Shown here: piece after piece, positions 47,381 to 55,979 of the stretch | Numbering within the stretch: position 1 is the first letter of the stretch | How the letters are laid out: every line of letters starts with the position of its first letter | Source of the DNA: Ktedonobacteria bacterium brp13 | Lineage (GTDB): Bacteria > Chloroflexota > Ktedonobacteria > Ktedonobacterales > Ktedonobacteraceae | Reading direction: 5' to 3' | Assembly (NCBI GenBank): GCA_015099395.1 | Contig: AP024096.1 | Span: forward strand, 310,001-374,000 | Length of the DNA stretch: 64,000 bases | Made by a program: the position numbers and the translations under genes | Notes under the pieces: generated by a model | The model's input: only the letters and a program-made list of their open reading frames with translations | Databases searched by the model: none | What the model was told of the DNA's origin: nothing

Positions 47381-48289
47381 ATGGAAAGCCCTGCATTTAC
47401 TTTCACAAGTTACACTAAAGCTAGCGATAGGCATCCAGAGCGCAATGAAGATACCCTCATTATCGATCAGCAAAGGGGATTAGCGGCTGTCTTTGATGGC
47501 GTTGGAGGTAGCACGGCTGGTGATATTGCCTCACAGATAGCAGGACAGGTCGTCCAACAAGGATGGGAACGTATCCTGCAGCAACTACAACCAGAGTCGC
47601 CAGTCACACTGCTCAAACATTACGAGAGTGTAGAGCTAGGCGCAACACTTTCGAAGCTTGTACAAGAAGCTCATGAGCAGATCCGCAATAGGGGAACACT
47701 TGATGCTATTGAGGAAGCGCAGCGGCCTGGCATCGAGGATCAAGCCACAACCATTGCACTTGCTGTATTCTGCCAGGAGCAGAATATGGAAGGTTACACC
47801 ATGCTCTATGCATCCGTAGGAGATAGCCGTATTTATCTTCTACGCGAGGGCAACGCCCTTACATGCTTAACACGTGACGATAGTTTTCTTACAAAGTTGG
47901 TACAAGGTCACGTGATCAGTGAAGCCGAGGCGTTGCGTATTGATCAAGCTTCCAATCCTGAGGAATTGTCAGAAACAGAACACGTCTACTTCAACAAACG
48001 CAATGGCATTACCCAGGCATTAGGAGATATAGGAGATCCGCAAGCACTCGTTGTTCACATTGATCAGGTAGCGATCCGTCCCGGTGACCGTATCCTTCTC
48101 TGCACAGATGGTATCCATGATAATCTAACGAATAAAGAGCTTGCGGAGATTATAGCGCACGGAGCAGAGGCAGCAGCGGCAAAGGATCTCGTAGAACATG
48201 CTTTACAACGTTCGCGCCAGACTATCCGCAACACGATGCGAGCGAAGCCCGATGATATAAGTGCTATTGTAGTAACTTGCAACCACTGA
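47381..48289 (+). CDS. PP2C-type protein phosphatase with open in-frame tail after its stop
   Basis: This 302-aa protein has the PP2C core: ASDRHPERNEDTLI, AAVFDGVGGSTAGDIAS, YASVGDSRIYLL, RILLCTDGIHDNL and KPDDISAIVV, so the metal Asp residues are kept although the usual DGMGG reads DGVGG. SD GGAGGAG precedes the ATG. The domain is complete at TGA 48287-48289, but the same frame stays open for 73 more codons to TAA 48509-48511. A GATCCC-CGC-GGGATC hairpin lies 6 bases after the TGA. Confidence 0.9.
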   Translation: MESPAFTFTSYTKASDRHPERNEDTLIIDQQRGLAAVFDGVGGSTAGDIASQIAGQVVQQGWERILQQLQPESPVTLLKHYESVELGATLSKLVQEAHEQIRNRGTLDAIEEAQRPGIEDQATTIALAVFCQEQNMEGYTMLYASVGDSRIYLLREGNALTCLTRDDSFLTKLVQGHVISEAEALRIDQASNPEELSETEHVYFNKRNGITQALGDIGDPQALVVHIDQVAIRPGDRILLCTDGIHDNLTNKELAEIIAHGAEAAAAKDLVEHALQRSRQTIRNTMRAKPDDISAIVVTCNH

Positions 48290-48511
48290 AAACATGATCC
48301 CCGCGGGATCGACGGCAGCTTGATCCCTTTTCACTATGAGCAGGTACGCAAAATAGTTGAGCAAGTAATACATGGAGATAGTAAGATCCAGCGCCAGCGC
48401 GGGCAAGAGCTCATTATTACCTCGCAGATGCCAGAGAACGACGAGCGTGGTAAAGAGCGTTTAATGCGAGATTATAACGTTATTCGAGCATTTACTCCCT
48501 CCAATAGCTAA
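48290..48511 (+). other. Open reading frame in phase after the PP2C stop codon
   Basis: The frame reads KHDPRGIDGSLIPFHYEQV then a charged helical stretch (VRKIVEQVIHGDSKIQRQRG, ENDERGKERLMRDYNVIRAF) and ends at TAA. There is no ATG with SD near its start (a TTG at 48320 is possible). It may be a former C-terminal tail cut off by a nonsense change, a read-through extension, or a decayed separate gene. Confidence 0.35.
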
Positions 48512-48807
48512 AACTATCGCCCGCATCATAGATGGCAACAAGTGCTTTATTACACTATATAGGCAATAGATAATATTTTTATAGTATAGCAGTTATAGTG
48601 CGCTTCTTCTTATCATAATCCTCACAGCGCTTTTTCCTGGCGTGTCGAGATCTTGCGGCAGTAAGAGTGGGTTGCTCGTGCGCGGGTTGATGAATAATGT
48701 GTACTTATCTTCAGGGATAGGTAAAACAGGTATGATACAATTTGCTTATATATACGTCTACTTAAATGTAAATACGATATAATATCAATTATTTTGAGGA
48801 GCAACCG
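48512..48807. other. Intergenic region, no gene seen
   Basis: About 300 AT-rich bases before the PstS-like fusion gene, with TATAAT at about 48778-48783 and SD GAGGAG near the GTG start. No matching -35 is convincing. Confidence 0.35.
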
Positions 48808-50397
48808 GTGAATACGCTACTCATAGCTACCACTTTTACGGCTAGCTTCAATCCGAGCGATCCAGCGTGGTCATTCTGGCTTAATGTGCTCACAATAGCA
48901 ATTGCCATTATCGGCCCACCCTCATTTGTCTCGCTTTCCGCAAATTTTCTGAGCAAGCCAAGAAAACAACTCAGCTATCAGACCGAATCCGACGCAGCAC
49001 TCATCGATCAGCGCAAGGATTTAGGCGAGGACATGAGTGTGACGCTAAAGGGCGGTGCACTACATGAACCAACCGAAGTAGATGATGCGCGCCTGATTAT
49101 GTTTAAACTTACCAATACAGGAGCCGACATTATTCACAAGGAAGATTTCTCTTACGATGAGAAGCAGATCTTGCGCTTCGAGTTCATGGAAGCAAAATTA
49201 ATTCTCTGTTCCGTCCATCACACAGAGCCTGATAATCTTATTCCGCTGCAGAGTCGTCAGGAAGTCATTCACCTGGACGTTTTAGAGACAAAAGACACTC
49301 ACACGATCACACACGACCCCCATATCATCTTACCAAGCCATGCGAGCAGCAAGTTAGCACGTTCCAGGCATACTCCTTTTTTATTGCATAAGCACGTAGA
49401 TCTAGCTGGCCGAACATTAGATAAAGGTGACGCCATTATCCTCAAATTCGTAACCCAGGGCAAGGTAAAGATGAACATACAGGGACGTATACTTGGTGGG
49501 AAGATTGTGCCCTATGCCCCTCCTCCCCCCATATTTACCGTACCCAGAGTGCTCCTCGGCCTCTTACTCGCCTTTGCAATCATATTTGGTATTAATTGGT
49601 TTGGCCTTTTTCCGTCCAACTACTGCGCTCTTAGCTTCTCCCCTATCAATATTAGTGGCTCCAGTGCTTTTTATAGTACGGTACAGAGCCAGGCGAACAC
49701 CTATCATCAAGGATGTCCGTTTGATAACCTGAATGTGCAGAGCAGTGATAGTAGCACTGGCCTGACACTATTGGAACAAGGACATCTGGATATCGCAGAT
49801 TCTGAGATCACGCCGCAAATGGCAGGCCATACCTATACTGATTTAGAGGAACACCAGGTTGCCATTATCGTCTTCACCATTATCATCAACAAACAGGTTA
49901 CAGGGGTAAGCACCCTATCACAAGATGACATCACAAAGATCTATAACGGTCAATATATCAATTGGAAGCAGTTAAAGGGGCCAAACATGCCGATTGTACC
50001 CTACGAACGCTCTTCTGGCTCAGGGACGCAAGCAACATTCATAAACTATGTATTGCGACATCCAGCTCATGCGCAGACCGCGGAATCCAGCACGCAAGAT
50101 GTACTAGATGCAGTTGGCGCTACGCGAGGTGCCATCGGCTATGTAGACCTGGGATCAGCCGATCAAGCGAATAGTACGGTCACCCCCATTGATATCAATG
50201 GTGCTGCACCTACATCGGGACTGGTAGAGAATGGTACCTATCCTTTCTGGGCCATTGAACGTATGTACACCCAACAGAACACGAGCAATGCCCTGGCGCT
50301 CTCGTTCATTACCTACACCCGTGATCATATAAAGACAGGCAATACGTTTATCAGTATCGCAGATATGCCGCCCTCCGTGCTTGAAAGACATAAGTAG
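48808..50397 (+). CDS. Membrane protein: beta-rich domain fused to a PstS-like binding domain
   Basis: This 529-aa protein starts at GTG. A helix at ~23-45 (FWLNVLTIAIAIIGPPSFVSL) is followed by a ~190-residue beta-rich domain (KQLSYQTESDAALI, ARLIMFKLTNTGADIIHKEDFSYD), a second helix at ~247-268 (VLLGLLLAFAIIFGINWFGLF), then a periplasmic-binding domain of the PstS type (ISGSSAFYSTVQSQANTY, LSQDDITKIYNGQYINWKQL, ligand motif ERSSGSGTQATFINY near residue 400). With the binding domain outside, the first domain is cytoplasmic. A phosphate or oxyanion sensor rather than a transporter subunit is my inference; no Pst permease is near. Confidence 0.8.
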   Translation: MNTLLIATTFTASFNPSDPAWSFWLNVLTIAIAIIGPPSFVSLSANFLSKPRKQLSYQTESDAALIDQRKDLGEDMSVTLKGGALHEPTEVDDARLIMFKLTNTGADIIHKEDFSYDEKQILRFEFMEAKLILCSVHHTEPDNLIPLQSRQEVIHLDVLETKDTHTITHDPHIILPSHASSKLARSRHTPFLLHKHVDLAGRTLDKGDAIILKFVTQGKVKMNIQGRILGGKIVPYAPPPPIFTVPRVLLGLLLAFAIIFGINWFGLFPSNYCALSFSPINISGSSAFYSTVQSQANTYHQGCPFDNLNVQSSDSSTGLTLLEQGHLDIADSEITPQMAGHTYTDLEEHQVAIIVFTIIINKQVTGVSTLSQDDITKIYNGQYINWKQLKGPNMPIVPYERSSGSGTQATFINYVLRHPAHAQTAESSTQDVLDAVGATRGAIGYVDLGSADQANSTVTPIDINGAAPTSGLVENGTYPFWAIERMYTQQNTSNALALSFITYTRDHIKTGNTFISIADMPPSVLERHK

Positions 50398-50428
50398 ATA
50401 AAGGTGTTTTTATCTACTTATGTCTTTC
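50383..50428 (+). terminator. 20-bp perfect hairpin overlapping the PstS-like gene's stop
   Basis: Arms 50383-50402 and 50409-50428 are exact reverse complements with a 6-base loop; the left arm contains the last codons and TAG stop. It resembles the stop-overlapping repeat at 19608-19687. Confidence 0.65.
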
Positions 50429-50507
50429 ATGTATGCATACTACACAGTGTTATGAGTAGCGTGAAGGATGGCTCAATCATCATGGAGGGGGTTCAGGCTC
50501 TTACAGG

Positions 50508-51653
50508 CTATACCGCCACGCTACTCAAGCCACTCTTTCCCTGATCATCCAGTATTGAGCTGTGCATGGCAATTACTTTCTGGTAGATCTCTCCATAATT
50601 TTCAGCCATCTTATCCGCTGAGAAATTGTTCTCAGCATGACGGCGTGTCATCTCACGATCGATCTCTTCAATGTGTGGGATAGCCTGCACCATCTCAGCG
50701 AGATTCTGTACAAGGTAGCCAGTTTGACCCTGTACAATAAGTTCCCGCGCTGCACCGCGATCAAAAGATATAACAGGACAAGAGGACAGCATTGCCTCAA
50801 CCATAACCATGCCAAACGGTTCTTCCCATTCAATGGGATTGAGAAAACCTCGTGCATGGCTCAAAAGGTGTGCCTTCTGTTGCATATTCACTGGCCCGAT
50901 ATATTTGATTGTGTCATTATCAATCTGGGGCTCAATCTTCTCATGGAAATAGTCAACCGATTCCTGTACATGCTCATCGGCCGTGCCAGCCATGATAAGA
51001 GGTACTTTTGCTGCTTTCGCCGCTTCAATACAAAGATGTGCACCTTTTTCAGCGGTAAAGCGTCCTAGCCATGCAAAGTAGTCGCCATGCTCTTGAGGAG
51101 ATGCGTAAAACTGATCGTGCTCGATGCCGTTGTGAACAACGCCAACAACGTTAAGCGGAAATTTGGCAAGTGCCTGTGCCTGTGCGCTTGCACTAATCGC
51201 AACCAGAGGAACAGCAGAGGCCCAATCCATATAATAGTTGTCGGCATCTCCAACCCAGCCACCGGTCGCACGGTCAAAGGGGAAGCAACTGTGTAATGTC
51301 GTAATATGTGGCACAGCAAGAGAAGCCAGTAGAGGAAAGAGATACAGATCTGCACTGCAAGAAAGATGAGTATGCACAATATCAAAATCCCGGGCTACCA
51401 CTTGCTCTATAGACTTTTGCAAATGGTAAAAAGCCTTGCAATGTACCGTCCAGGGAACGCCCTCTTGAATGAGAGATTGCGGAAAGAACGAGACAAGCTC
51501 TGCGGATGTACGGGCATCACCAGGTGCGAACAACGTAACAGTATGTCCCTGTGCTACCTGATTTTCTACCAAAGAAGAGATAATACACTCCGTTCCACCA
51601 TAATTTTCCGGTGGAATCGGAAGCCAGGGCGGCGCGATCTGTGCAATCTTCAT
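50508..51653 (-). CDS. Glycosyltransferase family 4
   Basis: This 381-aa enzyme starts at ATG 51651-51653 (MKIAQIAPPWLPIPPENYGG) with SD GAGGAG. The GT-B fold is shown by the N-terminal PPENYGGTECIISSLVENQ, the linker FAWLGRFTAEKGAHLCIEAAK and the C-terminal donor-binding EX7E motif WEEPFGMVMVEAM. It transfers a sugar from a nucleotide donor to an unknown acceptor. No polysaccharide cluster surrounds it. Confidence 0.92.
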   Translation of the reverse strand: MKIAQIAPPWLPIPPENYGGTECIISSLVENQVAQGHTVTLFAPGDARTSAELVSFFPQSLIQEGVPWTVHCKAFYHLQKSIEQVVARDFDIVHTHLSCSADLYLFPLLASLAVPHITTLHSCFPFDRATGGWVGDADNYYMDWASAVPLVAISASAQAQALAKFPLNVVGVVHNGIEHDQFYASPQEHGDYFAWLGRFTAEKGAHLCIEAAKAAKVPLIMAGTADEHVQESVDYFHEKIEPQIDNDTIKYIGPVNMQQKAHLLSHARGFLNPIEWEEPFGMVMVEAMLSSCPVISFDRGAARELIVQGQTGYLVQNLAEMVQAIPHIEEIDREMTRRHAENNFSADKMAENYGEIYQKVIAMHSSILDDQGKSGLSSVAV

Positions 51654-51875
51654 GAGTTTACTCCTCGGGCCTGATATAGTATACAATAGTTATCTCTACA
51701 AGAGAGAGGTGGAAGAAGCCCAATAATACCAAGCACATGACATAAAAGTGGTATATAATCCCTTACACGATAGAGGTTTCATATTTAGTTTCATTTCATG
51801 TTGCACCGTGACATCCACACCTTATGCATAACATAATCGATATATTACTAGCAAATAGCATACATAAAATGTACA

Positions 51876-51916
51876 AAAAGCCAGCAGGCCAGTAAGATGT
51901 ATATTTACTGGCCTGC
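51876..51916 (-). terminator. Rho-independent terminator of the LLM oxidoreductase gene
   Basis: On the minus strand a perfect 12-bp stem GCAGGCCAGTAA / TTACTGGCCTGC with a 9-base loop is followed by TGGCTTTTTG, about 60 bases after the stop. The rest of the 51654-51973 gap shows no gene. Confidence 0.8.
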
Positions 51917-51973
51917 CGACTTTGCTATGGAGAGGATATAGAAGGTATCCTATACGCTTGCGACTCTACACGA

Positions 51974-52948
51974 CTAGAGTTGTCCGATCAAACGCGCCAA
52001 TCGCTGTTGCTCATCCTCCGGGTTAGCAACACCTATCGGCATCAGCAGCAATTCATCCAGACCACTGGTCAGCAACCCTTTCACGCGCGAGGCGACGGTT
52101 GCCTCGTCACCAGAGACGACCAGACTATCAAAAAGGGCATCCGACATGACGCCATTTTCAGCAACAGGAAAGCCAGCCTGGGCAAACATGCTAGCATAAA
52201 ATGGTAGCTTCCCGTAGTAGCCAAGCTGTTGACGCGCCGCTTGCAAGATAGCGGGACGATCTGTGCTCAAGGCAACGGGAATGTGGGCAACCAGTGGTGG
52301 TGCCGGGCGTCCTTTCTTCGCTGCACCTGCAATCAACGCCGGCAGCGCACGCTCAAGCAAGTAAGGCGCAGGGCAGACCCAGGAGATTGCTCCATCAGAG
52401 ATTTCACCTGCCATTTGAAATGCACCTTCACCCAGCGCAGAGATCAGAATAGGGGTACGCGACGTACGCGGCAGAGTAGCTTTAACGTTAAAGAAGGTAC
52501 CATGAACATCAACCTTGCCATCCCAGAGTGCTCCACGTAGCACTTCGACATACTCACGCGCATGCGCCAGCGGTGTCTGCATGGGGATGCCATACACACC
52601 TTCGATGACTGGACGATGACTTGGACCAACACCCAGGCGTAGACGTCCTGGCGCGAGATCTTCTATCGTCAATGTCTGTTGTACCAGTGCTAGCGGATGA
52701 CGTGGATAGGTCGGCACGATTGCTGTCCCCATGCGTATACTGCTGGTCTGTGTCATCGCCACAGCAAACAGTGTCAAGGAATCAGAGGCAAGTGACCCCT
52801 GAGTTATCCAAACCTGACGCACACCGGCAGCCTCGGCCGCCACAATCTGCGCAATAATCGACTTCGCATCCGCTCCAGCTACAACTAATCCAACCCGCTC
52901 TTTTAGTGACACTCCTGCATGCGCAGAAGATGTATCATGCTGTTGCAT
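51974..52948 (-). CDS. LLM-class F420/flavin-dependent oxidoreductase
   Basis: This 324-aa TIM-barrel protein starts at ATG 52946-52948 (MQQHDTSSAHAG) with SD AGGGAGG. Family motifs: AAEAAGVRQVWITQG, SSIRMGTAIVPTYPRHPLALVQQTLTIEDLAPGRLRLGVGPSH and PILISALGEGAFQMAGEISDGAI. The luciferase-like monooxygenase family of Actinobacteria and Chloroflexota usually uses coenzyme F420; the substrate is unknown. It has its own promoter, so it need not belong to the permease operon behind it. Confidence 0.9.
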   Translation of the reverse strand: MQQHDTSSAHAGVSLKERVGLVVAGADAKSIIAQIVAAEAAGVRQVWITQGSLASDSLTLFAVAMTQTSSIRMGTAIVPTYPRHPLALVQQTLTIEDLAPGRLRLGVGPSHRPVIEGVYGIPMQTPLAHAREYVEVLRGALWDGKVDVHGTFFNVKATLPRTSRTPILISALGEGAFQMAGEISDGAISWVCPAPYLLERALPALIAGAAKKGRPAPPLVAHIPVALSTDRPAILQAARQQLGYYGKLPFYASMFAQAGFPVAENGVMSDALFDSLVVSGDEATVASRVKGLLTSGLDELLLMPIGVANPEDEQQRLARLIGQL

Positions 52949-52990
52949 TTTCGCTTCCTCCCTAAAAAATACGACACGCTCTTTCTTGTG

Positions 52991-53020
52991 AACATAGCAC
53001 CCAAACAGGCTATGAGTCAA
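52991..53020 (-). promoter_or_regulatory. Promoter of the LLM oxidoreductase gene
   Basis: -35 TTGACT (53015-53020), 18-base spacer, -10 TATGTT (52991-52996) on the minus strand, about 40 bases before the ATG. Confidence 0.45.
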
Positions 53021-53040
53021 GCGCGACTATTGGTATAATT

Positions 53041-54483
53041 CTAGTGTAGCGTCAATGCGGCAAGCTTATGCCGGAGCAGGTATAAAACACCGGCACCGAG
53101 AGCGACCCAGAGAATAACGACGAAAGGAGTATAACTGAGCGGTGCGGGTCCGGGGGAGATAGCTGAGGCCAGAAAGATACCAACCATCAACACAGTACTC
53201 ACAACAGGGATGACCATGTGACGTAGCCATCTGAACTGTTCGCGCCGTTGATGTAAAAAGAAAAGAATGCAGGAGACGTTTACCAGAATATAGATCAGCA
53301 GGATGAAAAGGGCATCAAGCGTACCCAGGAAGCCGAAGGCGTTGATAGGCTGCATAAAAAAGCCCAGGGGCAGGCCACACAGCAACCCAAAGAGACAAAG
53401 GGCAGTGATCGCACCGATTGGTGTTGAACGTCTGGCATGCGTGAGTGTCGTCCAACCCGGTAGGAGGCCGTCGCGTCCAACAGTATAGATGATGCGTGCA
53501 CCACCGTTGACAATAGCCAGCGCAGCACTAAAAAATGAGAAGATACCAACAATGTCGATCAGGCCTGCGAAAATATTGCCACCAAAGCGCCGACTGATCG
53601 TATCGAATGGCGCGGCATCGTTGGCATAACCGGTCGCCATATGCGGAATACCGTAGCCGATGGTGGCAACGTAGGCCATGATGATATAGAAGATGCCAAC
53701 GACGACCATTGAGCCAAAGACGGCACGTGGAATATTGCGGTGCGGATTATTCGTCTCCTCACCCAATGTGGCGGCTGTCTCAAAGCCGATAAAGCTCAGG
53801 ACAGCAAAGATAACCCCACCAATCAGGTTACCATTAGCAGGCACAAGGCTGGGAGTAAAGGGTGCAGCGGTCAGCCCTCCCTGGGCTCCGACATGCAATA
53901 CAATGATCGCAGCCAATACAAGGCAGATACCCATCTCAAAGGCCAGCAACGTAAGATCGACGCTCAAAGATTGCCGGATACCGATAGAGCAGATGGCAAA
54001 GGCGATACCAATCGCGATAAGATACCAGATACTCCAATGGACATTCAGGCCAAACCAGCGTATGACGAGGTCCTGAACATTAGCACTCATCAAGATAAAC
54101 GAGTATGGAACGCCAACAGCGATACCAGCCAGGCCGATCCAGCCAGTCAGGAAGCCCCAGCGAGCATTGAGTCCAACCAGCACAAAGGTGTACGCTGAGC
54201 CACTGGAGGGAAGCTCACGCGACATCTCGCTATACTGGTTGGCAACCAGCAAAGCAACGATAAAGCCGATAACAAAACAGAACGGGATGGCGGCACCGAC
54301 CAGACCAGCCTGCGGAATAGTATTAAAAAATATCGATGCGGCTGGCGACATGACGGCGACCGATATAACCACAGCATGCCGTAAACCTAACGTCCCCTTT
54401 TTCAGGACTGGCGCGCTCGCTGCTTCTGAATTCAGAGGCACCCCTGTAAGATCGGATGGTGATGAAGATAAACGATCGTCCAT
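53041..54483 (-). CDS. APC-family amino acid permease
   Basis: This 480-aa protein starts at ATG 54481-54483 (MDDRLSSSPSDLTG) with SD AAGGAG. It has twelve predicted helices and the APC signatures GLRHAVVISVAVMSPAASIFFN, SRELPSSGSAYTFVLVGLNAR, FIGFETAATLGEETNNPHRNIPRA and GGARIIYTVGRDGLLP. It imports or exchanges amino acids or related amines. It follows the lactone oxidase and PLP-enzyme genes with ~75-80-base gaps, probably in one transcript. Confidence 0.92.
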   Translation of the reverse strand: MDDRLSSSPSDLTGVPLNSEAASAPVLKKGTLGLRHAVVISVAVMSPAASIFFNTIPQAGLVGAAIPFCFVIGFIVALLVANQYSEMSRELPSSGSAYTFVLVGLNARWGFLTGWIGLAGIAVGVPYSFILMSANVQDLVIRWFGLNVHWSIWYLIAIGIAFAICSIGIRQSLSVDLTLLAFEMGICLVLAAIIVLHVGAQGGLTAAPFTPSLVPANGNLIGGVIFAVLSFIGFETAATLGEETNNPHRNIPRAVFGSMVVVGIFYIIMAYVATIGYGIPHMATGYANDAAPFDTISRRFGGNIFAGLIDIVGIFSFFSAALAIVNGGARIIYTVGRDGLLPGWTTLTHARRSTPIGAITALCLFGLLCGLPLGFFMQPINAFGFLGTLDALFILLIYILVNVSCILFFLHQRREQFRWLRHMVIPVVSTVLMVGIFLASAISPGPAPLSYTPFVVILWVALGAGVLYLLRHKLAALTLH

Positions 54484-54558
54484 ATGCAACACACTCCTTA
54501 TGCACCATGCTCTCCGCATGCTCTTCCTTGCGTCGCTACTACAGTTGTCAGGTTGTTA

Positions 54559-55899
54559 TTAGTGGGATGAGGTAGCGTTGTCCGGATTAACGTCAACGTG
54601 CAAAAGTTGGCGCAGGTAGTCATTGAGGAAGAGGCCGTGAGGGTCCAGGATCGCCCGTACACGCAGGAAGTCTTGCCAGTGAGGATAGAGTTGTGCCAGG
54701 CTGGCGGCATTTTGCGTATGCATCTTGCCCCAATGCGGGCGTCCCTCGTAGCGCCGAAAGATAGCTTCGATCTGCTTGAAATAGGCACGATACGCCATAC
54801 CACGATACATGTGCACTGCAACATAGGCCGAGGTGCGTTGATAGGCCGGACTGAGCCAGATATCGTCGGCATGCACAAAACGGCACTCAACCGGAAAGTG
54901 GACCCTGATATTCTGCTTGTCGATACATGCACGTATCTCAGCCAGCACGCTCTGAAAGTGTTCAGCAGGAATATTGTATTCCATCTCCTGGAAACGAACT
55001 GCGCGTTGGGTTGCGTAGAGACGATGGCTATAATCGACCTCATCAACGCTAGCAATACCCATGGCGGAGATATGGCTGATCGCCTTCGAGAGTCGTGGCA
55101 CAAGACGGCAACTCTCAGAGAGCAGCCAGTAAAGGCCATTCTCTAACATGACTTCATTGAACGTACCCCAGAGGTTACTACCGGTGATGGCCGCATCTGT
55201 CTCGTTGAGGAACTTGGCCTGAACCCACTCAGTATGCGGCATCCAGAAGAACTCGAAATGTGTATTCTCCTGCTTGTAGCGCTCCAGATTGGTCAGGCAG
55301 GACTGAAGATGCTCGCGTCGGCTTTTGAAGCGCAAGCGTTTGGCGGGGACGACGCGTAACGTGACCTTTGCGATGATGCCCAGCGCACCCAGCGAGACCT
55401 GTGCAGCCTTAAAGATGTCTGGATGCTGTGTCTCTGAGCATTCGAGCACATCACCGTTGGCCGTGATCAAGGTCAAGCCCACGACCTGCGTGGCTAGATT
55501 GCCGAAACGTGTACCAGTACCATGGGTTCCGGTACTGATCGCACCCGCAATACTCTGTACATCGATATCACCAAGATTCTCCTGTGCCAGTCCGTGTTGT
55601 AGCAGGGTCTGGCCCAGAACTTTAAGCGTCGTGCCAGCCAGGACCGTCACGGTAGATTGATCATTATCGATAGTATCGATACCCTGTATGTGAGCAAGCG
55701 AGAGTAAGATATCGTCGGTCTGCACCAGCGGAGTAAACGAATGGCCTGAGCCAACAACGCGCACGTGACGACCACTACGTCCATAGTCGCCAATCGTGCG
55801 TGCCAGTTCGTCGATGGTATGTGGTTGCTCAATGATCCGTGGATGTGCAGAGACAGAACCGGACCAGTTCTGCCAGTGAGGACGCGGTAGAGTTGCCAT
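54559..55899 (-). CDS. FAD-linked aldonolactone oxidase (D-arabinono-1,4-lactone / L-gulonolactone type)
   Basis: This 446-aa flavoenzyme has an N-terminal FAD-binding PCMH domain with VVGSGHSFTPLV, whose His is the usual covalent FAD site, and IAGAISTGTHGTGTRFGNLA. The C-terminal ALO domain ends HWGKMHT and ILDPHGLFLNDYLRQLL. It oxidises an aldono-lactone or a related sugar alcohol using oxygen. SD GAGGAG. Its neighbours are a PLP-enzyme gene upstream and a permease downstream; the pathway is not clear. Confidence 0.9.
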   Translation of the reverse strand: MATLPRPHWQNWSGSVSAHPRIIEQPHTIDELARTIGDYGRSGRHVRVVGSGHSFTPLVQTDDILLSLAHIQGIDTIDNDQSTVTVLAGTTLKVLGQTLLQHGLAQENLGDIDVQSIAGAISTGTHGTGTRFGNLATQVVGLTLITANGDVLECSETQHPDIFKAAQVSLGALGIIAKVTLRVVPAKRLRFKSRREHLQSCLTNLERYKQENTHFEFFWMPHTEWVQAKFLNETDAAITGSNLWGTFNEVMLENGLYWLLSESCRLVPRLSKAISHISAMGIASVDEVDYSHRLYATQRAVRFQEMEYNIPAEHFQSVLAEIRACIDKQNIRVHFPVECRFVHADDIWLSPAYQRTSAYVAVHMYRGMAYRAYFKQIEAIFRRYEGRPHWGKMHTQNAASLAQLYPHWQDFLRVRAILDPHGLFLNDYLRQLLHVDVNPDNATSSH

Positions 55900-55979
55900 C
55901 GGCTTGTATCTCCTCTAAGCAATAGCCAGATTCTAGATAGATAGCATGATCTGAAGAATAAATTGTAGTAGCACTTAGA

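Noticed and set aside
48287..48310. Selenocysteine insertion at the PP2C TGA
   Set aside because: The hairpin is only 6 bp, the PP2C domain is already complete, and no selenoprotein family has Sec here.
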